A stretch of DNA of 64,000 nucleotides, from contig CAWDGB010000005.1 in assembly GCA_963801715.1 (NCBI GenBank), positions 186,001-250,000 of the forward strand. The letters are read 5' to 3'. The notes under the pieces are model-generated. The model made no database searches, had not been told where the DNA came from, and saw only the letters and a list, made by a program, of their open reading frames with translations. The position numbers and the translations under genes were made by a program. Shown one piece after another: positions 27,095 through 36,230 of this stretch; position 1 is the stretch's first letter; each line of letters starts with the position of its first letter. The DNA is from CAVVJA01 sp963801715 (GTDB lineage Bacteria > Actinomycetota > Actinomycetes > Mycobacteriales > Jatrophihabitantaceae).

Positions 27095-27373
27095 TCACGA
27101 CGACCGGACCAGGCGAGCAATGGCCTCCGATGCCTCGCCGATCTTCGCCTCTGCCTGTCCGGTTCGAGCGGCGTCGAGAACGGAGTTCGCCAAGTGCTCG
27201 TTGAGCAGCCCGATCGCAACTGACTGTAACGCTTTCGTCGCTGCGCTGATCTGGGTCAGGACGTCAATGCAGTACTTGTCTTCGGCCACCATGCGGGAGA
27301 TACCTCGCACCTGGCCTTCGATGCGACGCAGCCGCCTGAGGCAATCGTCCTTCGAGCTTGGATAACTGCCCAT
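27095..27373 (-). CDS. CsoR/RcnR/FrmR-family repressor
   Basis: 92 residues, all-helical DUF156 fold. Key positions: Cys35 and His60 are present, but position 64, which is Cys in copper sensor CsoR and His in nickel sensor RcnR, is Ser here. A conserved Cys35/His60 pair without a fourth-site ligand resembles the formaldehyde sensor FrmR more than a copper sensor, though Pro2 of FrmR is missing (MGSYP). ATG 27373 follows GAGGAGG. An excellent dyad operator lies at 27416-27434, so autorepression is likely. Effector is uncertain. Confidence 0.88.
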   Translation of the reverse strand: MGSYPSSKDDCLRRLRRIEGQVRGISRMVAEDKYCIDVLTQISAATKALQSVAIGLLNEHLANSVLDAARTGQAEAKIGEASEAIARLVRSS

Positions 27374-27415
27374 CGCGCGGCCTCCTCGGTCTACCGCCGC
27401 TGGTTATTCACCCAG

Positions 27416-27434
27416 AATACCCGAGGGGGGTATT
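27416..27434. promoter_or_regulatory. CsoR-type operator dyad
   Basis: AATACCC-GAGGG-GGGTATT: a perfect 7-bp inverted repeat with a G-rich 5-bp centre, 43 bases upstream of the CsoR-family start codon. G-tract dyads ending in ATA/TAT are the usual operators of this family. Confidence 0.75.
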
Positions 27435-27573
27435 AGGGGCGTGGGCCGCCCTCGCTCCACCGATTGGTGGACTGGCGATCAGCCCATGGAGGGACCGATA
27501 GCCGGATCCCGCTCCGGCGGCTGACCGGCGACCCTAGAACCGTCACTGAATACAGCTGAGAATGGAGAGAAGA

Positions 27574-27693
27574 ATGATCAAGACGCTACGGGCGAGACTC
27601 CGCCTCCGCCGGGAGTGGGCCCAGCTGGATCGGGCTGTGCGCGACGCTCCGCCGAACGTGCGGACCGAGCTGTGGGCCATAAGCTGCCGGTAA
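27574..27693 (+). CDS. Tiny basic protein, 39 residues
   Basis: ATG 27574, with the purine tract GGAGAGAAGA immediately upstream, opens MIKTLRARLRLRREWAQLD..., ending ELWAISCR at TAA 27693. It is strongly basic and helical at the N-terminus and resembles the ~40-residue DNA-binding-like or stress small proteins seen in actinobacteria. No family call. A perfect 14-bp inverted repeat follows at 27707-27764. Confidence 0.5.
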   Translation: MIKTLRARLRLRREWAQLDRAVRDAPPNVRTELWAISCR

Positions 27694-27706
27694 CACCTGA
27701 GGTTTG

Positions 27707-27764
27707 CTCAGGCCAGACGACAGATCTGAAATCGGGTGGCTCCTATCACATCGTCTGGCCTGAG
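27707..27764. repeat. 14-bp perfect inverted repeat with 30-nt spacer
   Basis: CTCAGGCCAGACGA (27707-27720) and TCGTCTGGCCTGAG (27751-27764) flank a 30-base less GC-rich loop. It may be a terminator for the small gene upstream, or a REP-like palindromic unit. No copy elsewhere in the window was noticed. Confidence 0.6.
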
Positions 27765-27892
27765 TAACGCACGCGTCGCCGAATCTGACTGGTGCCGCGT
27801 GTCCGAACTGCATCAAGCAGCCAACTCCCGCCTCCACTACTCCGACGACACCTCTACCGCTACGGTGTGCCTGCAAACGGGCTGGGGGATAA

Positions 27893-29539
27893 ATGGCTGG
27901 ACCGGTGTTCGACCCCGCAACGAGCGCTCCCATGGCACTCGCCGGCCGGGTCGTCACGATGGACGCTGCTCGCACCGTCCTGGACGACGCGGTGGTCTAC
28001 CTGAGAGATGGATCGATCACCGCGGTATCGCCGGCTGCGGCACCGCCGCCGCCCGGCTTCGAGTCGGTGCCCGTCACAAACGTCCGAGGCACGATCTTCC
28101 CCGGCCTCATCGAGCTGCACAACCACTTGCCGTACGGAGTCTTGCAACTGTGGCAAGTGCCCCGGCTCTACAGCAATCGCGACCAGTGGAGCAGTCCCTC
28201 CACGCCGGACTACCGACGGCTGATCAGTGGCCCGATGGGCGTCATCGGGCGCAACACCGAAGCCGTACCGGCGGTCGTGCGCTACGTGGAAATGCGCTGC
28301 CTCCTAGGCGGAACGACGACCAGTCAGGGCGTCGCGCTGGCCTCGAACACCGGCATCGTCAAGCACTTCCGCGGATTGGTGCGTAACGTCGAGGCCACCG
28401 GCGACCCGGCCCTTCCGCCAGCCGCGACGCACATCGCCGACATAGACGCCACCGACGCCGAACATTTCCTGGCCCGAATATCGGGCCGGCAAAAGCTGAT
28501 CTTGCATTTGGCGGAAGGCACACAAGAGTCGGCGCGGCAGCATTTCCTGGCGTTGCAGGTGAAACCGGATCGCTGGGCCATCACCGGGAATCTGATCGGC
28601 ATTCACTGCGTAGGACTGACCGCTGACGATTTCGCGGTATTCGGCGCGCACGGCGGCAGCATGGTGTGGTCACCGCTGTCGAATCTGCTCCTCTACGGCC
28701 AGACGGCCCAGCTCGGCGCCGCGCTGGACCAGGGTGTCCCAGTCGCTCTCGGCTCGGACTGGTCTCCCTCCGGGAGCAAGAACCTGCTCGGCGAGCTGAA
28801 GACAGCCCGGCTCGCCGCTCCCCTTGCGGGTGCTCCTGGCTTGTCCAGTTCCGATCTCGTGGCCATGGCGACGACGACGCCGGCACAAATGCTCGGCTGG
28901 GGCGCTTCCCTCGGCAGCCTGGAGGCCGGCAAGAAAGCTGACCTGATCGTTGTGGATACCGTGACACCGGAGCCTTGCGACGCCTTGATCGATGCGACGG
29001 AGCGGACTATCTCCCTCGTCGTGATCAACGGCGTGCCGCGAGCCGGCACGGTCCGAGTCATGACCGAGCTGGGCCTCGGCGGTGGCGAGCGCGTCGTGTT
29101 CCGCGGGCAAACGCGGGTGCTGAATCTCGCCCAGCAGGGCGCCGACCCCGACGTCGCGCAGCTGACTGCCGCCCAATCGATCACCGTGCTGACCGACGCG
29201 CTGGCCGATCTCGGTCACCCGACACCGACGGCCCGACGCCGGGCCCGATCGGACGGACAGCTGCGGCTGGCCGTGGCCGGTGTCATCGACAACCACATGT
29301 CCGCCCGGCCGCACCTACCGTTCCACGGACACGTCACCGGACCGAACCCGCCGGATCATCGCCGTCCGGTTCGGCTCGCCGCCCCACCGGGGCCCTTTCC
29401 GTCGCTCCCGCTCGATCCGCTGACCGCTGTCGACAATCCCGGTTATTACTCGACACTCCGGGCGGAGACCAACGTGCCCACGGTGGTGCGATCAGGCCTG
29501 ACGAAGAATGCGCCGCGGCCGAGCAAGGTGATCCCATGA
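27893..29539 (+). CDS. Amidohydrolase-family protein, large variant
   Basis: 548 residues. N-terminal small beta domain (GRVVTMDAARTVLDDAVVYL), then the metal motif His-Asn-His in LIELHNHLPYG, a metal-type His in LILHLAEG and in IGIHCVGL, and the catalytic Asp region ALGSDWSPSGSKNLLGEL. This is the imidazolonepropionase/adenosine-deaminase-like branch of the superfamily. The ~150-residue C-terminal tail is Pro-rich and atypical. Substrate unknown. GGGGGATAA precedes ATG 27893. The stop overlaps the next gene (ATGA), so the two work together. Confidence 0.85.
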   Translation: MAGPVFDPATSAPMALAGRVVTMDAARTVLDDAVVYLRDGSITAVSPAAAPPPPGFESVPVTNVRGTIFPGLIELHNHLPYGVLQLWQVPRLYSNRDQWSSPSTPDYRRLISGPMGVIGRNTEAVPAVVRYVEMRCLLGGTTTSQGVALASNTGIVKHFRGLVRNVEATGDPALPPAATHIADIDATDAEHFLARISGRQKLILHLAEGTQESARQHFLALQVKPDRWAITGNLIGIHCVGLTADDFAVFGAHGGSMVWSPLSNLLLYGQTAQLGAALDQGVPVALGSDWSPSGSKNLLGELKTARLAAPLAGAPGLSSSDLVAMATTTPAQMLGWGASLGSLEAGKKADLIVVDTVTPEPCDALIDATERTISLVVINGVPRAGTVRVMTELGLGGGERVVFRGQTRVLNLAQQGADPDVAQLTAAQSITVLTDALADLGHPTPTARRRARSDGQLRLAVAGVIDNHMSARPHLPFHGHVTGPNPPDHRRPVRLAAPPGPFPSLPLDPLTAVDNPGYYSTLRAETNVPTVVRSGLTKNAPRPSKVIP

Positions 29540-30357
29540 CGACCGATTTCTGCCCGGGCTACCCGGCCCCGTACGACGCGCTGGTCGCCGACTACCCGGA
29601 CGTCAGCGTCTATCCGGCCGACGGATTTCGCGTCGAATGGGGGCCGATCTTTCATCGCGGACGGCTAGACGGCTCAGCGAGCGTGCTGGTGCTCGGTCAA
29701 GATCCAGCGGTCCTGGAGACGGTGGCACGTCGCATCCTCGTCGGGACCGCCGGGCAGCGGACTCAGGGCCTGCTCACGAAGCTTGGCATGACCCGCAGCT
29801 ACACGATGGTGAACACCTACCTGTACAGCGTGTGGGGCCAGGGTGCCGCCGACCGCCATGTCGACGATCCGCTCATCGCCGCTTACCGAGGGCGATGGCT
29901 TACCGCGCTGATCGCCCACAACGACATCCGCGCGGTGCTGACGCTGGGCACGTTGGCGGCGACCGCGTTCACCGCCTGGCGGGCCACCGCGGACGGAGCC
30001 GCGTTCACCGGCCAGCACGCCGCCTTGATCCATCCGACGTATCCGGAGTCAGCCTCGGCGAGTGGGCAGATCACAAAGGCCGAAGCCACGAAACGGCTGT
30101 TGGAGAACTGGAACGCCGCGATACCGGCGGTCACGGCGGCAATCCCAAAACCAGACCAGCCGCCTACGGGTGTGCCCTACGGGGACGACTTCACCGCCGC
30201 CGATCTCACCCCGATCCCGGCCGGCGACCTGCCCGCTGGCTTGCCGGGCTGGATGCGCGGCGCGCGCAGCTGGGCGAGCCGGACCGGCGTTGATCCGGAC
30301 ACAAAGCGGGCCACGATCACGGTGACCGTGCCTCCCGACGCCCGGCCGTGGATGTGA
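29536..30357 (+). CDS. Uracil-DNA-glycosylase-superfamily protein
   Basis: 273 residues. The first UDG motif appears as VLVLGQDPAVLE, like GQDPYH with the catalytic Asp kept and the Tyr replaced by Ala; the second motif is HPTYP, in the place of HPSPLS. The central TQGLLTKLGMTRSYTMVNTYLYSV resembles the same superfamily. Whether it excises uracil is open. It is translationally coupled to the amidohydrolase (ATGA at 29536-29539), an odd pairing, and converges on the permease gene with a 12-base gap. Confidence 0.75.
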   Translation: MTTDFCPGYPAPYDALVADYPDVSVYPADGFRVEWGPIFHRGRLDGSASVLVLGQDPAVLETVARRILVGTAGQRTQGLLTKLGMTRSYTMVNTYLYSVWGQGAADRHVDDPLIAAYRGRWLTALIAHNDIRAVLTLGTLAATAFTAWRATADGAAFTGQHAALIHPTYPESASASGQITKAEATKRLLENWNAAIPAVTAAIPKPDQPPTGVPYGDDFTAADLTPIPAGDLPAGLPGWMRGARSWASRTGVDPDTKRATITVTVPPDARPWM

Positions 30358-30369
30358 GATCACCACAAA

Positions 30370-31593
30370 TCACGCGTTGGCGGCGTTCCCTCGATCGGCC
30401 GCCGCCTCCTGGCGCGCCTCCCGCAGCCCGTGCACGAACGCGTTGAGGAAGGCCACCAGCGGCACCGCGATCAGCGCGCCAACGATTCCGTAGACGACGG
30501 TGCCGGCCGCCACGGCGAGCACCACCGCCAGGGGATGGATGTGCACGGCCCGACTCATGATGATCGGTTGCAGCAGATGACCTTCGACCTGCACCAGGAC
30601 GATGATCGCGATTGCGACGATGATTGCGGCGCCGACGCCATGCTCGAGTAGTGCGACACCTACGCAGAGCGCGCCGCTGATCGTCAGGCCCAGAATCGGG
30701 ATGAAGGACCCGAGAAAGATCAACACACCCAGGGCGGCGGCGAGGGGTATCCGCAGGATGAACAGCAGAATCGTGATCGTGACCGCGTGGATGAACGCGA
30801 TGATGACCTGCCCGCGCACGTACCCACCCAGGCTGAACCATCCGCGCCGGCCGGCGTAATCGACTTGTTGCCGAGCCGGTCCCGGCATCCAGCGCAGTAC
30901 CCAGCGCCAGATGAGGTCGCCGTCCCGCAAGAGGAAGAAGGTGGAAAAGATCGACAGCGCAAGACCGCCGAGCACCTCGAAAATCGTCCGCGCGGTGGAA
31001 ACCGCACCAGAAACCAACTTGCCTTGATTGTTCTTGATTGCATCGGTGATGCTGTTGGTGAAGTTGTTGAGGTCGGCCTCCCGCAGATGGAACGGGCCGT
31101 TCTGGAGCCAATCCCGGATCTGTTCGGACACCTTCGTCAGCTGGTCGCCGAGCGTGTTCGCGTGCGAGGTGATCTGAACGACAACGAACCAGCCGATAAG
31201 GCCGAACACGATGATGCCAGCGAGTAGCACGAGCGAGGCGGCAGCCGATTTGTGCAGGCCGAGGCTTTCCAGCCGTTTGTCGAGCGGATTCAGTACGGCC
31301 GTGAAGAACAGCGCCACGATGAACGCGAACGCGACGATGTGAATCTTGCTGAACAGGAGGATCACGACATAGATGCCCGCCGCCACCGCGAGCAGCCGCC
31401 ATGACCAGGCCGCCGCTACCCGAACCGGCCAGGTGACGGCGTCCCTGGAGTCGCGGTGGGGAGTCGAGAGTGTGATGAAGTCGCTGCCGTCGCTGGCCGG
31501 GGCCGGCTGCTGACCGTCCATCGCGGCGCGGGCCGCCGGGTCGTTCGTCTCGGCCGGCGAGTGTGGGTCTGGCGGCGGCTCAGGTGATGTCAT
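30370..31593 (-). CDS. AI-2E-family (PerM/TqsA) membrane transporter
   Basis: 407 residues with a ~50-residue Pro/Ala-rich cytoplasmic N-terminus followed by about eight membrane helices. Typical family segments are SIFSTFFLLRDGD, LGVLIFLGSFIPILG and VEGHLLQPIIMSRAVHIHPL. The family includes AI-2 exporters and Na+/H+ antiporters, so the substrate is open. GGGAGG precedes ATG 31593. Confidence 0.88.
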   Translation of the reverse strand: MTSPEPPPDPHSPAETNDPAARAAMDGQQPAPASDGSDFITLSTPHRDSRDAVTWPVRVAAAWSWRLLAVAAGIYVVILLFSKIHIVAFAFIVALFFTAVLNPLDKRLESLGLHKSAAASLVLLAGIIVFGLIGWFVVVQITSHANTLGDQLTKVSEQIRDWLQNGPFHLREADLNNFTNSITDAIKNNQGKLVSGAVSTARTIFEVLGGLALSIFSTFFLLRDGDLIWRWVLRWMPGPARQQVDYAGRRGWFSLGGYVRGQVIIAFIHAVTITILLFILRIPLAAALGVLIFLGSFIPILGLTISGALCVGVALLEHGVGAAIIVAIAIIVLVQVEGHLLQPIIMSRAVHIHPLAVVLAVAAGTVVYGIVGALIAVPLVAFLNAFVHGLREARQEAAADRGNAANA

Positions 31594-31695
31594 GGAGCCT
31601 CCCGGGCGGATGCCAAGACCTGCCTGGTCACCCTACTCAGGTATGCCCCTTACGTCCGCGTTGCCAAAACCTCCGAGTGCCCCGATAACGAGTCA

Positions 31696-32070
31696 TTACC
31701 GGTACCGGAAGCCGTCGAAGAACCGTCGAAACACGCCGCCCGTCGGGGGCAACGGCTCGGCCGGGGCGGGAGCAGTCGCGCGGCGGTGGGCGATGGGCTG
31801 GTCGTAGTCGGTCCGGGCTATCGCGTCAACGACCTCGTCCTGGTCGAAGTCCTCTGATCCTTCGATGACGGGGACGAAACCGACCAGCATCCCATCCCGC
31901 ATTACTTGCGCTTCAAGCCCGGCGGTGCCGTCGGTGTCCCACATCGCCTCCCGGCCGTCGCCGAGCACGACGCGAACGCCGAACTGGTAGACACCGGCTT
32001 TAGCCAGATGGGCGTCGATGCCTCGACCGCGCAAGGTATCGACTACATGCCGAGCCCGGATCTCTTCCAT
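31696..32070 (-). CDS. Hypothetical protein
   Basis: 124 residues, alpha/beta N-terminal domain (RHVVDTLRGRGIDAHLAKAGVYQFGVRVVLGDGREAMWDTDG) followed by an acidic linker and a basic FRRFFDGFRYR tail. ATG 32070 is chosen; the open frame to 32400 only shadows paaK. It diverges from paaK, whose start is 153 bases away. No known family recognised. Confidence 0.65.
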   Translation of the reverse strand: MEEIRARHVVDTLRGRGIDAHLAKAGVYQFGVRVVLGDGREAMWDTDGTAGLEAQVMRDGMLVGFVPVIEGSEDFDQDEVVDAIARTDYDQPIAHRRATAPAPAEPLPPTGGVFRRFFDGFRYR

Positions 32071-32223
32071 TCGAACACGGTACCTACCGCGCGTGAGGCC
32101 GCCCTCAACTGCGCGTCGCGGCGACTGCCCGACTGGGCGGCAGCGGCCTGGTTCGCGCACCGGCCGACGGATAGCGTCGTGGCGCGCGGGGCTACCGCGC
32201 TGAGCCGCTTCTGGAGGGCCGTC

Positions 32224-33531
32224 ATGCAGGACCGCACACCCGACCCATCCGAACTCGACCCGATCGAGCGTGCGTCGATCGACGAGCTCCAAGCTCTCCA
32301 GCTGGGGCGGCTGCAAACGACACTGCACCGGGTCTACGAGCACGTGCCGCACTATCGGTCGGCGTTCGACGCCGCTGGAGTCCATCCAGACGACCTGCAC
32401 GAGCTGGCCGACATCGCACGGTATCCGTTCACCAGCAAGGCCGATCTACGGCAGAACTATCCGTTCGGAATGTTCGCGGTTCCTCGCACCCAGATTGCTC
32501 GATTGCACGCGTCATCCGGAACGACCGGCCGGCCCACTGTCGTGGGCTACACCGCGGAGGACATCGCGACGTGGGCCGCGCTCATGGCCCGTTCCATCCG
32601 AGCGTCAGGCGGCCGTCCCGGTGACACGGTGCACGTGGCGTACGGGTACGGCCTGTTCACGGGCGGCCTCGGCGCACACTACGGGGCGGAGGCACTCGGG
32701 TGCACCGTGGTCCCGGTGTCCGGCGGAATGACCGAGCGACAGGTCCTGCTCATTCAGGACTTTCGGCCCGACGTGATCATGGTGACGCCGTCGTACATGC
32801 TCGCGATCATCGACGAGATGGAGCGGCAGAAGATCGATCCGCGCATGACGTCGCTGCAGGTCGGGATCTTCGGGGCCGAACCGTGGACGAACGACATGCG
32901 GCAGGAGATCGAACAGCGCCTCGACGCGCACGCCGTCGATATCTACGGACTGTCCGAGGTGATGGGGCCGGGCGTCGCCAACGAATGCGTCGAGACAAAG
33001 GACGGCTTGCATATCTGGGAGGACCACTTCTATCCAGAGGTGATCGATCCAGTCACGGGTGACGTACTGCCGGACGGCGAGGAGGGCGAGCTGGTCTTCA
33101 CGACGCTCACCAAGCAGGCAATGCCGGTGATCCGCTATCGCACGCGGGACCTCACCCGGCTGCTGCCAGGCACCGCCCGGCCCGTACGACGGATGGAGAA
33201 GATCACTGGCCGGACGGATGACATGATCATCTTGCGCGGCGTCAACCTCTTCCCCACCCAGATCGAGGAACTCGTCCTGCGTACGCCAGCCCTTTCGCCG
33301 CACTTCCAATGCGTCCTGGAGCGGGTCGACCGGTTGGACGCGCTGACGGTCCGGGTCGAACGTCGTCCCGACGCTGAGCGCGCCGCCGCCGACGAGGCCG
33401 GGCGAACCCTGCAGATGCTCGTGAAGAGCACGATCGGCGTCAGTGTCGATGTCGATGTGCTAGAGCCGGACGAGATCGAACGCTCACTTGGCAAGATGCG
33501 CCGCATTATCGACGAGCGGCCCACCCGCTGA
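32224..33531 (+). CDS. paaK: Phenylacetate-CoA ligase
   Basis: 435 residues, ANL-superfamily adenylate-forming enzyme. The nucleotide motif HASSGTTGRPTVVGYT is at about 96-111; YGLSEVMGPGVANEC and RTDDMIILRGVNLFPTQIE follow, as in PaaK. It activates phenylacetate to phenylacetyl-CoA, the substrate of PaaABCDE encoded 15 kb away. ATG 32224 is preceded by GGAGGG; an open extension to 31906 covers the divergent gene and is rejected. No PaaR-type operator is evident in its short upstream region, so it may be regulated separately. Confidence 0.93.
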   Translation: MQDRTPDPSELDPIERASIDELQALQLGRLQTTLHRVYEHVPHYRSAFDAAGVHPDDLHELADIARYPFTSKADLRQNYPFGMFAVPRTQIARLHASSGTTGRPTVVGYTAEDIATWAALMARSIRASGGRPGDTVHVAYGYGLFTGGLGAHYGAEALGCTVVPVSGGMTERQVLLIQDFRPDVIMVTPSYMLAIIDEMERQKIDPRMTSLQVGIFGAEPWTNDMRQEIEQRLDAHAVDIYGLSEVMGPGVANECVETKDGLHIWEDHFYPEVIDPVTGDVLPDGEEGELVFTTLTKQAMPVIRYRTRDLTRLLPGTARPVRRMEKITGRTDDMIILRGVNLFPTQIEELVLRTPALSPHFQCVLERVDRLDALTVRVERRPDAERAAADEAGRTLQMLVKSTIGVSVDVDVLEPDEIERSLGKMRRIIDERPTR

Positions 33532-33543
33532 CGTCCCCCCGTG

Positions 33544-33586
33544 CCGTGCGACTTTCACCCTCGAATTGTGGGTGAAAGTCGCACGG
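33544..33586. terminator. Bidirectional hairpin terminator between paaK and the glycosidase
   Basis: A perfect 17-bp stem (CCGTGCGACTTTCACCC, 33544-33560, with its complement 33570-33586) and a 9-nt loop lie between two convergent genes. Despite the missing T-run it is an obvious transcription barrier for both strands. Confidence 0.75.
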
Positions 33587-33608
33587 TCCAGTTGTGATGG
33601 CGCGGGCG

Positions 33609-36230
33609 CTACACCGTGATCGTCAAGGTGTGGTGTCCGGCGCTAGTCGGGATCATCACTTCGTTGCCACGGTTCGTCGAGACGACCTTGTAGTTGTGCA
33701 CTCTCTTTCCATCGAGCACGACGGCCGCCGGGTTGGTCCCTCTCGGCAGCGTGTGCCCGATAACTACATTGTTCGTGCCTACGCCGTTAGTCGTGATGTC
33801 CGTGCTGTAGGTGTTTCCGGTGTGGGTCGCGGCCACGTCCGCCGATCCCCTACCCAGCTGGATCGCCTTGCCCGAAACCGTGGTCTGACCCTGCGGCACC
33901 TGCGGAACGAATGTCACGAGGCCGTCACCGAGATCCGGATCTACGCCGAGCCACTGGTGCACGACCGGCCACGCGGTGCCGTAATTGCCCCAGGCCTGCA
34001 TGAACATCGAGCGGCACGTCCAGCAGCGGTCGATGTTGGCACCCTGGTCCGGCGACGGGAAGATCTCCGGCATGGCGCCCGGCTGCTCGTCCGGCGTCCC
34101 GCCGGTCGCGGGCTCACCGAACATGGTCTCGGCCAGCGCGTGGGTATAGCGCTGTTGCTCGCCCGGACCCAAGCGGCCGTAGTTACCCTCGCCGACCGAC
34201 TGGATCGAGGTCGTCAGGCCGTAGATGACCTTCTCACCCGCGCCGTTGGGCGGGCCGGTGCATCCGGTGTGGAACAGCCCGGGGTTGAACGGCGGAGTCC
34301 CGCTGAAGCAGTCGTTCTCCCGACCGGCCAGCGCGGCGTTGCCATGGGCGAACGGCGCCACACCCGGGACGGTCTGGTCGCCGACGTGTAGCTCAGCTTC
34401 CATCGGCGTCTGGCCGATCCAGTACTGCTGGAACAACTGCTGGTTGCCGGGGTCCTGCAAGGAGTCGGAGTACTGCGACGCAGCCTGATACCACCAGGTG
34501 CTGTCGAACCGCTTCTCGAGCTTGCTGGCCAGGTTCTTGGCCCACGCGAACGTCGCCCCGTCGTGCTTGGACCGGGCCATGTCGGACAGGTCGTACAGGC
34601 CGCGGATCAGATAGACCGCGTTGTCCAGCTTCTCCGCGCCCATCCCGGTGCGCTCGACGTTGCCCGAGCCCTCCGGCCAGCCGTCTTTGTCGGCGTCCAG
34701 CTGGTTGACGACGTACTTCAAGTTGCGAACGGTGAAGTCGTACATCTGGTCACGGAAGGCGTTGTCTCCCGTCCACCGCCACACGAGCGCAACGGCACTG
34801 GGGAACTTGACCGTCTCGTCCGTGTTGAAGTCGTACGTGGTGGTGCCGTTTGTGGTCTGCCGGGAGTCGTGACCGAACCAGATCGAGCCGTCGGACACCG
34901 ACTCGTGAACTACCACGCCCGAGCGGTTGTTCAGGATGTCGGAGATTTGTTGCAGCGCGCGCAAGTGATCCTCGATCGCGGTGAACTGGCCGACCGCCAC
35001 GGAAGCGAATGCGGTGTACTCCCCGTCAGTGCCGAAGATCCATGGATAGTCGGGATAGCCGGCACCGATCCAGGTCGCTTGTGGGACAACGCCTAGTGGT
35101 GCGGGGAACTGCTTGCCCTGGTTGGTCCAGCGGATCTGCAGGTTCTGCGCGCTCAGCGTGAGGTCGGCGATGTTCTGCTTGCCCCAGTCGACCGCGTTCT
35201 GCACCGTCGGGTCTCCGGGCAGCGAGAGCTGCGTCTTCTGAGCTAGCTGCTGGCGGGAGGCCATCTTGGCGGCCAAGGCTGCCGACGGGTTCTGCAGGAC
35301 CTTGGTCAACTCCTGCTGGGCCGGGCCTAGGTCCTGGTTGGCACCGCCCTGGTCGGAACCGGCTACGCCCAACCACACGGTCTGCGAACCGTTGGCGGGC
35401 AGCGCGAGCGAATAGTTCAGCTCGCCACCGGTGCCCTTACCGAACGGACCGTCGTCACACGCCGAGGGCTTAGGGTCGGCCGGCGCGCCCGACTCGGTGC
35501 CAGTGCACCGGTGCCCAGGCTGCGGTCCGTAGAACTGTGAGCCGATTGCGCCCGTGTCCGGCTTCAGCGAGGTGCCCACCAGCGCCGCGTAGTGGTGTAC
35601 GGGCGCTCCGGGCAGCGCGCCGTCATCGGTGAAGACGAGGTCCTGGCCGTTGAAGTTGCCCGTGTCCGGAAGGTTGTCGCTGGCGTTGGGCGTGACGCCC
35701 GTGAACCCCCACGGGTACTGCCCCATCAGCTCCGAGTGCGCGTCTATGGACAGCTTGGCAGTCCGGGCCGCGCCGGGGTTGGTGATCGTGAGGCCGAACA
35801 GCGCTCCGCGCACTCCGTCCGGGACGAAGTCGGTCCGCGCCACGCTGAGTCCGGCCGTAGCCGGCAGGTCATATTTGGTGTAACCCCAGCCACTCGTGAA
35901 CTTGCTTGCCGGACCGATCCACTGGCCGTCGAGCCCGAACCAGACACCGTCGACCAGCTTCAGTGGCGGTGTCCACACGCCGCCCATCTCGCCGGTGGTG
36001 TGCCATCCGTTGGCGTAGAACCTGCCGTCCTCAAAGCCGATCGAGTAGGCGCGGGACCCGGCGTCGACCTCCCGCCGGTCTGCCAGTCGAGTGGTAGTCG
36101 ACAGCTCCGATGGCGTCGCTGCGGCCGCCGTTCCTGCCGCCGGTAGGGAATTGGCTACCCCCTGCCCCAACACCGACAAGCTGGCTGCGGTGACGATCAC
36201 CGACACCGCAGCCACGATCCTTCGAGACAT
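33609..36230 (-). CDS. Secreted six-hairpin glycosidase / debranching-enzyme-like protein
   Basis: 873 residues. Signal peptide at 1-~38 (MSRRIVAAVSVIVTAASLSVL, cleaved near ATA-AAA). The N-terminal half is a beta-sandwich (YSIGFEDGRFYANGW...); the central part is an (alpha/alpha)6 barrel, as in GH15- or amylo-1,6-glucosidase-like families, with DADKDGWPEGSGNVER as a likely catalytic Asp/Glu segment; a C-terminal beta domain ends SAGHHTLTITV. It probably acts outside the cell on a polysaccharide or glycoside. AGGAGGAG precedes ATG 36230. Specificity unknown. Confidence 0.8.
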   Translation of the reverse strand: MSRRIVAAVSVIVTAASLSVLGQGVANSLPAAGTAAAATPSELSTTTRLADRREVDAGSRAYSIGFEDGRFYANGWHTTGEMGGVWTPPLKLVDGVWFGLDGQWIGPASKFTSGWGYTKYDLPATAGLSVARTDFVPDGVRGALFGLTITNPGAARTAKLSIDAHSELMGQYPWGFTGVTPNASDNLPDTGNFNGQDLVFTDDGALPGAPVHHYAALVGTSLKPDTGAIGSQFYGPQPGHRCTGTESGAPADPKPSACDDGPFGKGTGGELNYSLALPANGSQTVWLGVAGSDQGGANQDLGPAQQELTKVLQNPSAALAAKMASRQQLAQKTQLSLPGDPTVQNAVDWGKQNIADLTLSAQNLQIRWTNQGKQFPAPLGVVPQATWIGAGYPDYPWIFGTDGEYTAFASVAVGQFTAIEDHLRALQQISDILNNRSGVVVHESVSDGSIWFGHDSRQTTNGTTTYDFNTDETVKFPSAVALVWRWTGDNAFRDQMYDFTVRNLKYVVNQLDADKDGWPEGSGNVERTGMGAEKLDNAVYLIRGLYDLSDMARSKHDGATFAWAKNLASKLEKRFDSTWWYQAASQYSDSLQDPGNQQLFQQYWIGQTPMEAELHVGDQTVPGVAPFAHGNAALAGRENDCFSGTPPFNPGLFHTGCTGPPNGAGEKVIYGLTTSIQSVGEGNYGRLGPGEQQRYTHALAETMFGEPATGGTPDEQPGAMPEIFPSPDQGANIDRCWTCRSMFMQAWGNYGTAWPVVHQWLGVDPDLGDGLVTFVPQVPQGQTTVSGKAIQLGRGSADVAATHTGNTYSTDITTNGVGTNNVVIGHTLPRGTNPAAVVLDGKRVHNYKVVSTNRGNEVMIPTSAGHHTLTITV

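Noticed and set aside
33544..33586. Possible transposon end or attachment site
   Set aside because: The perfect palindrome sits between convergent genes with no transposase, integrase or flanking direct repeat, so a terminator is the simpler reading.
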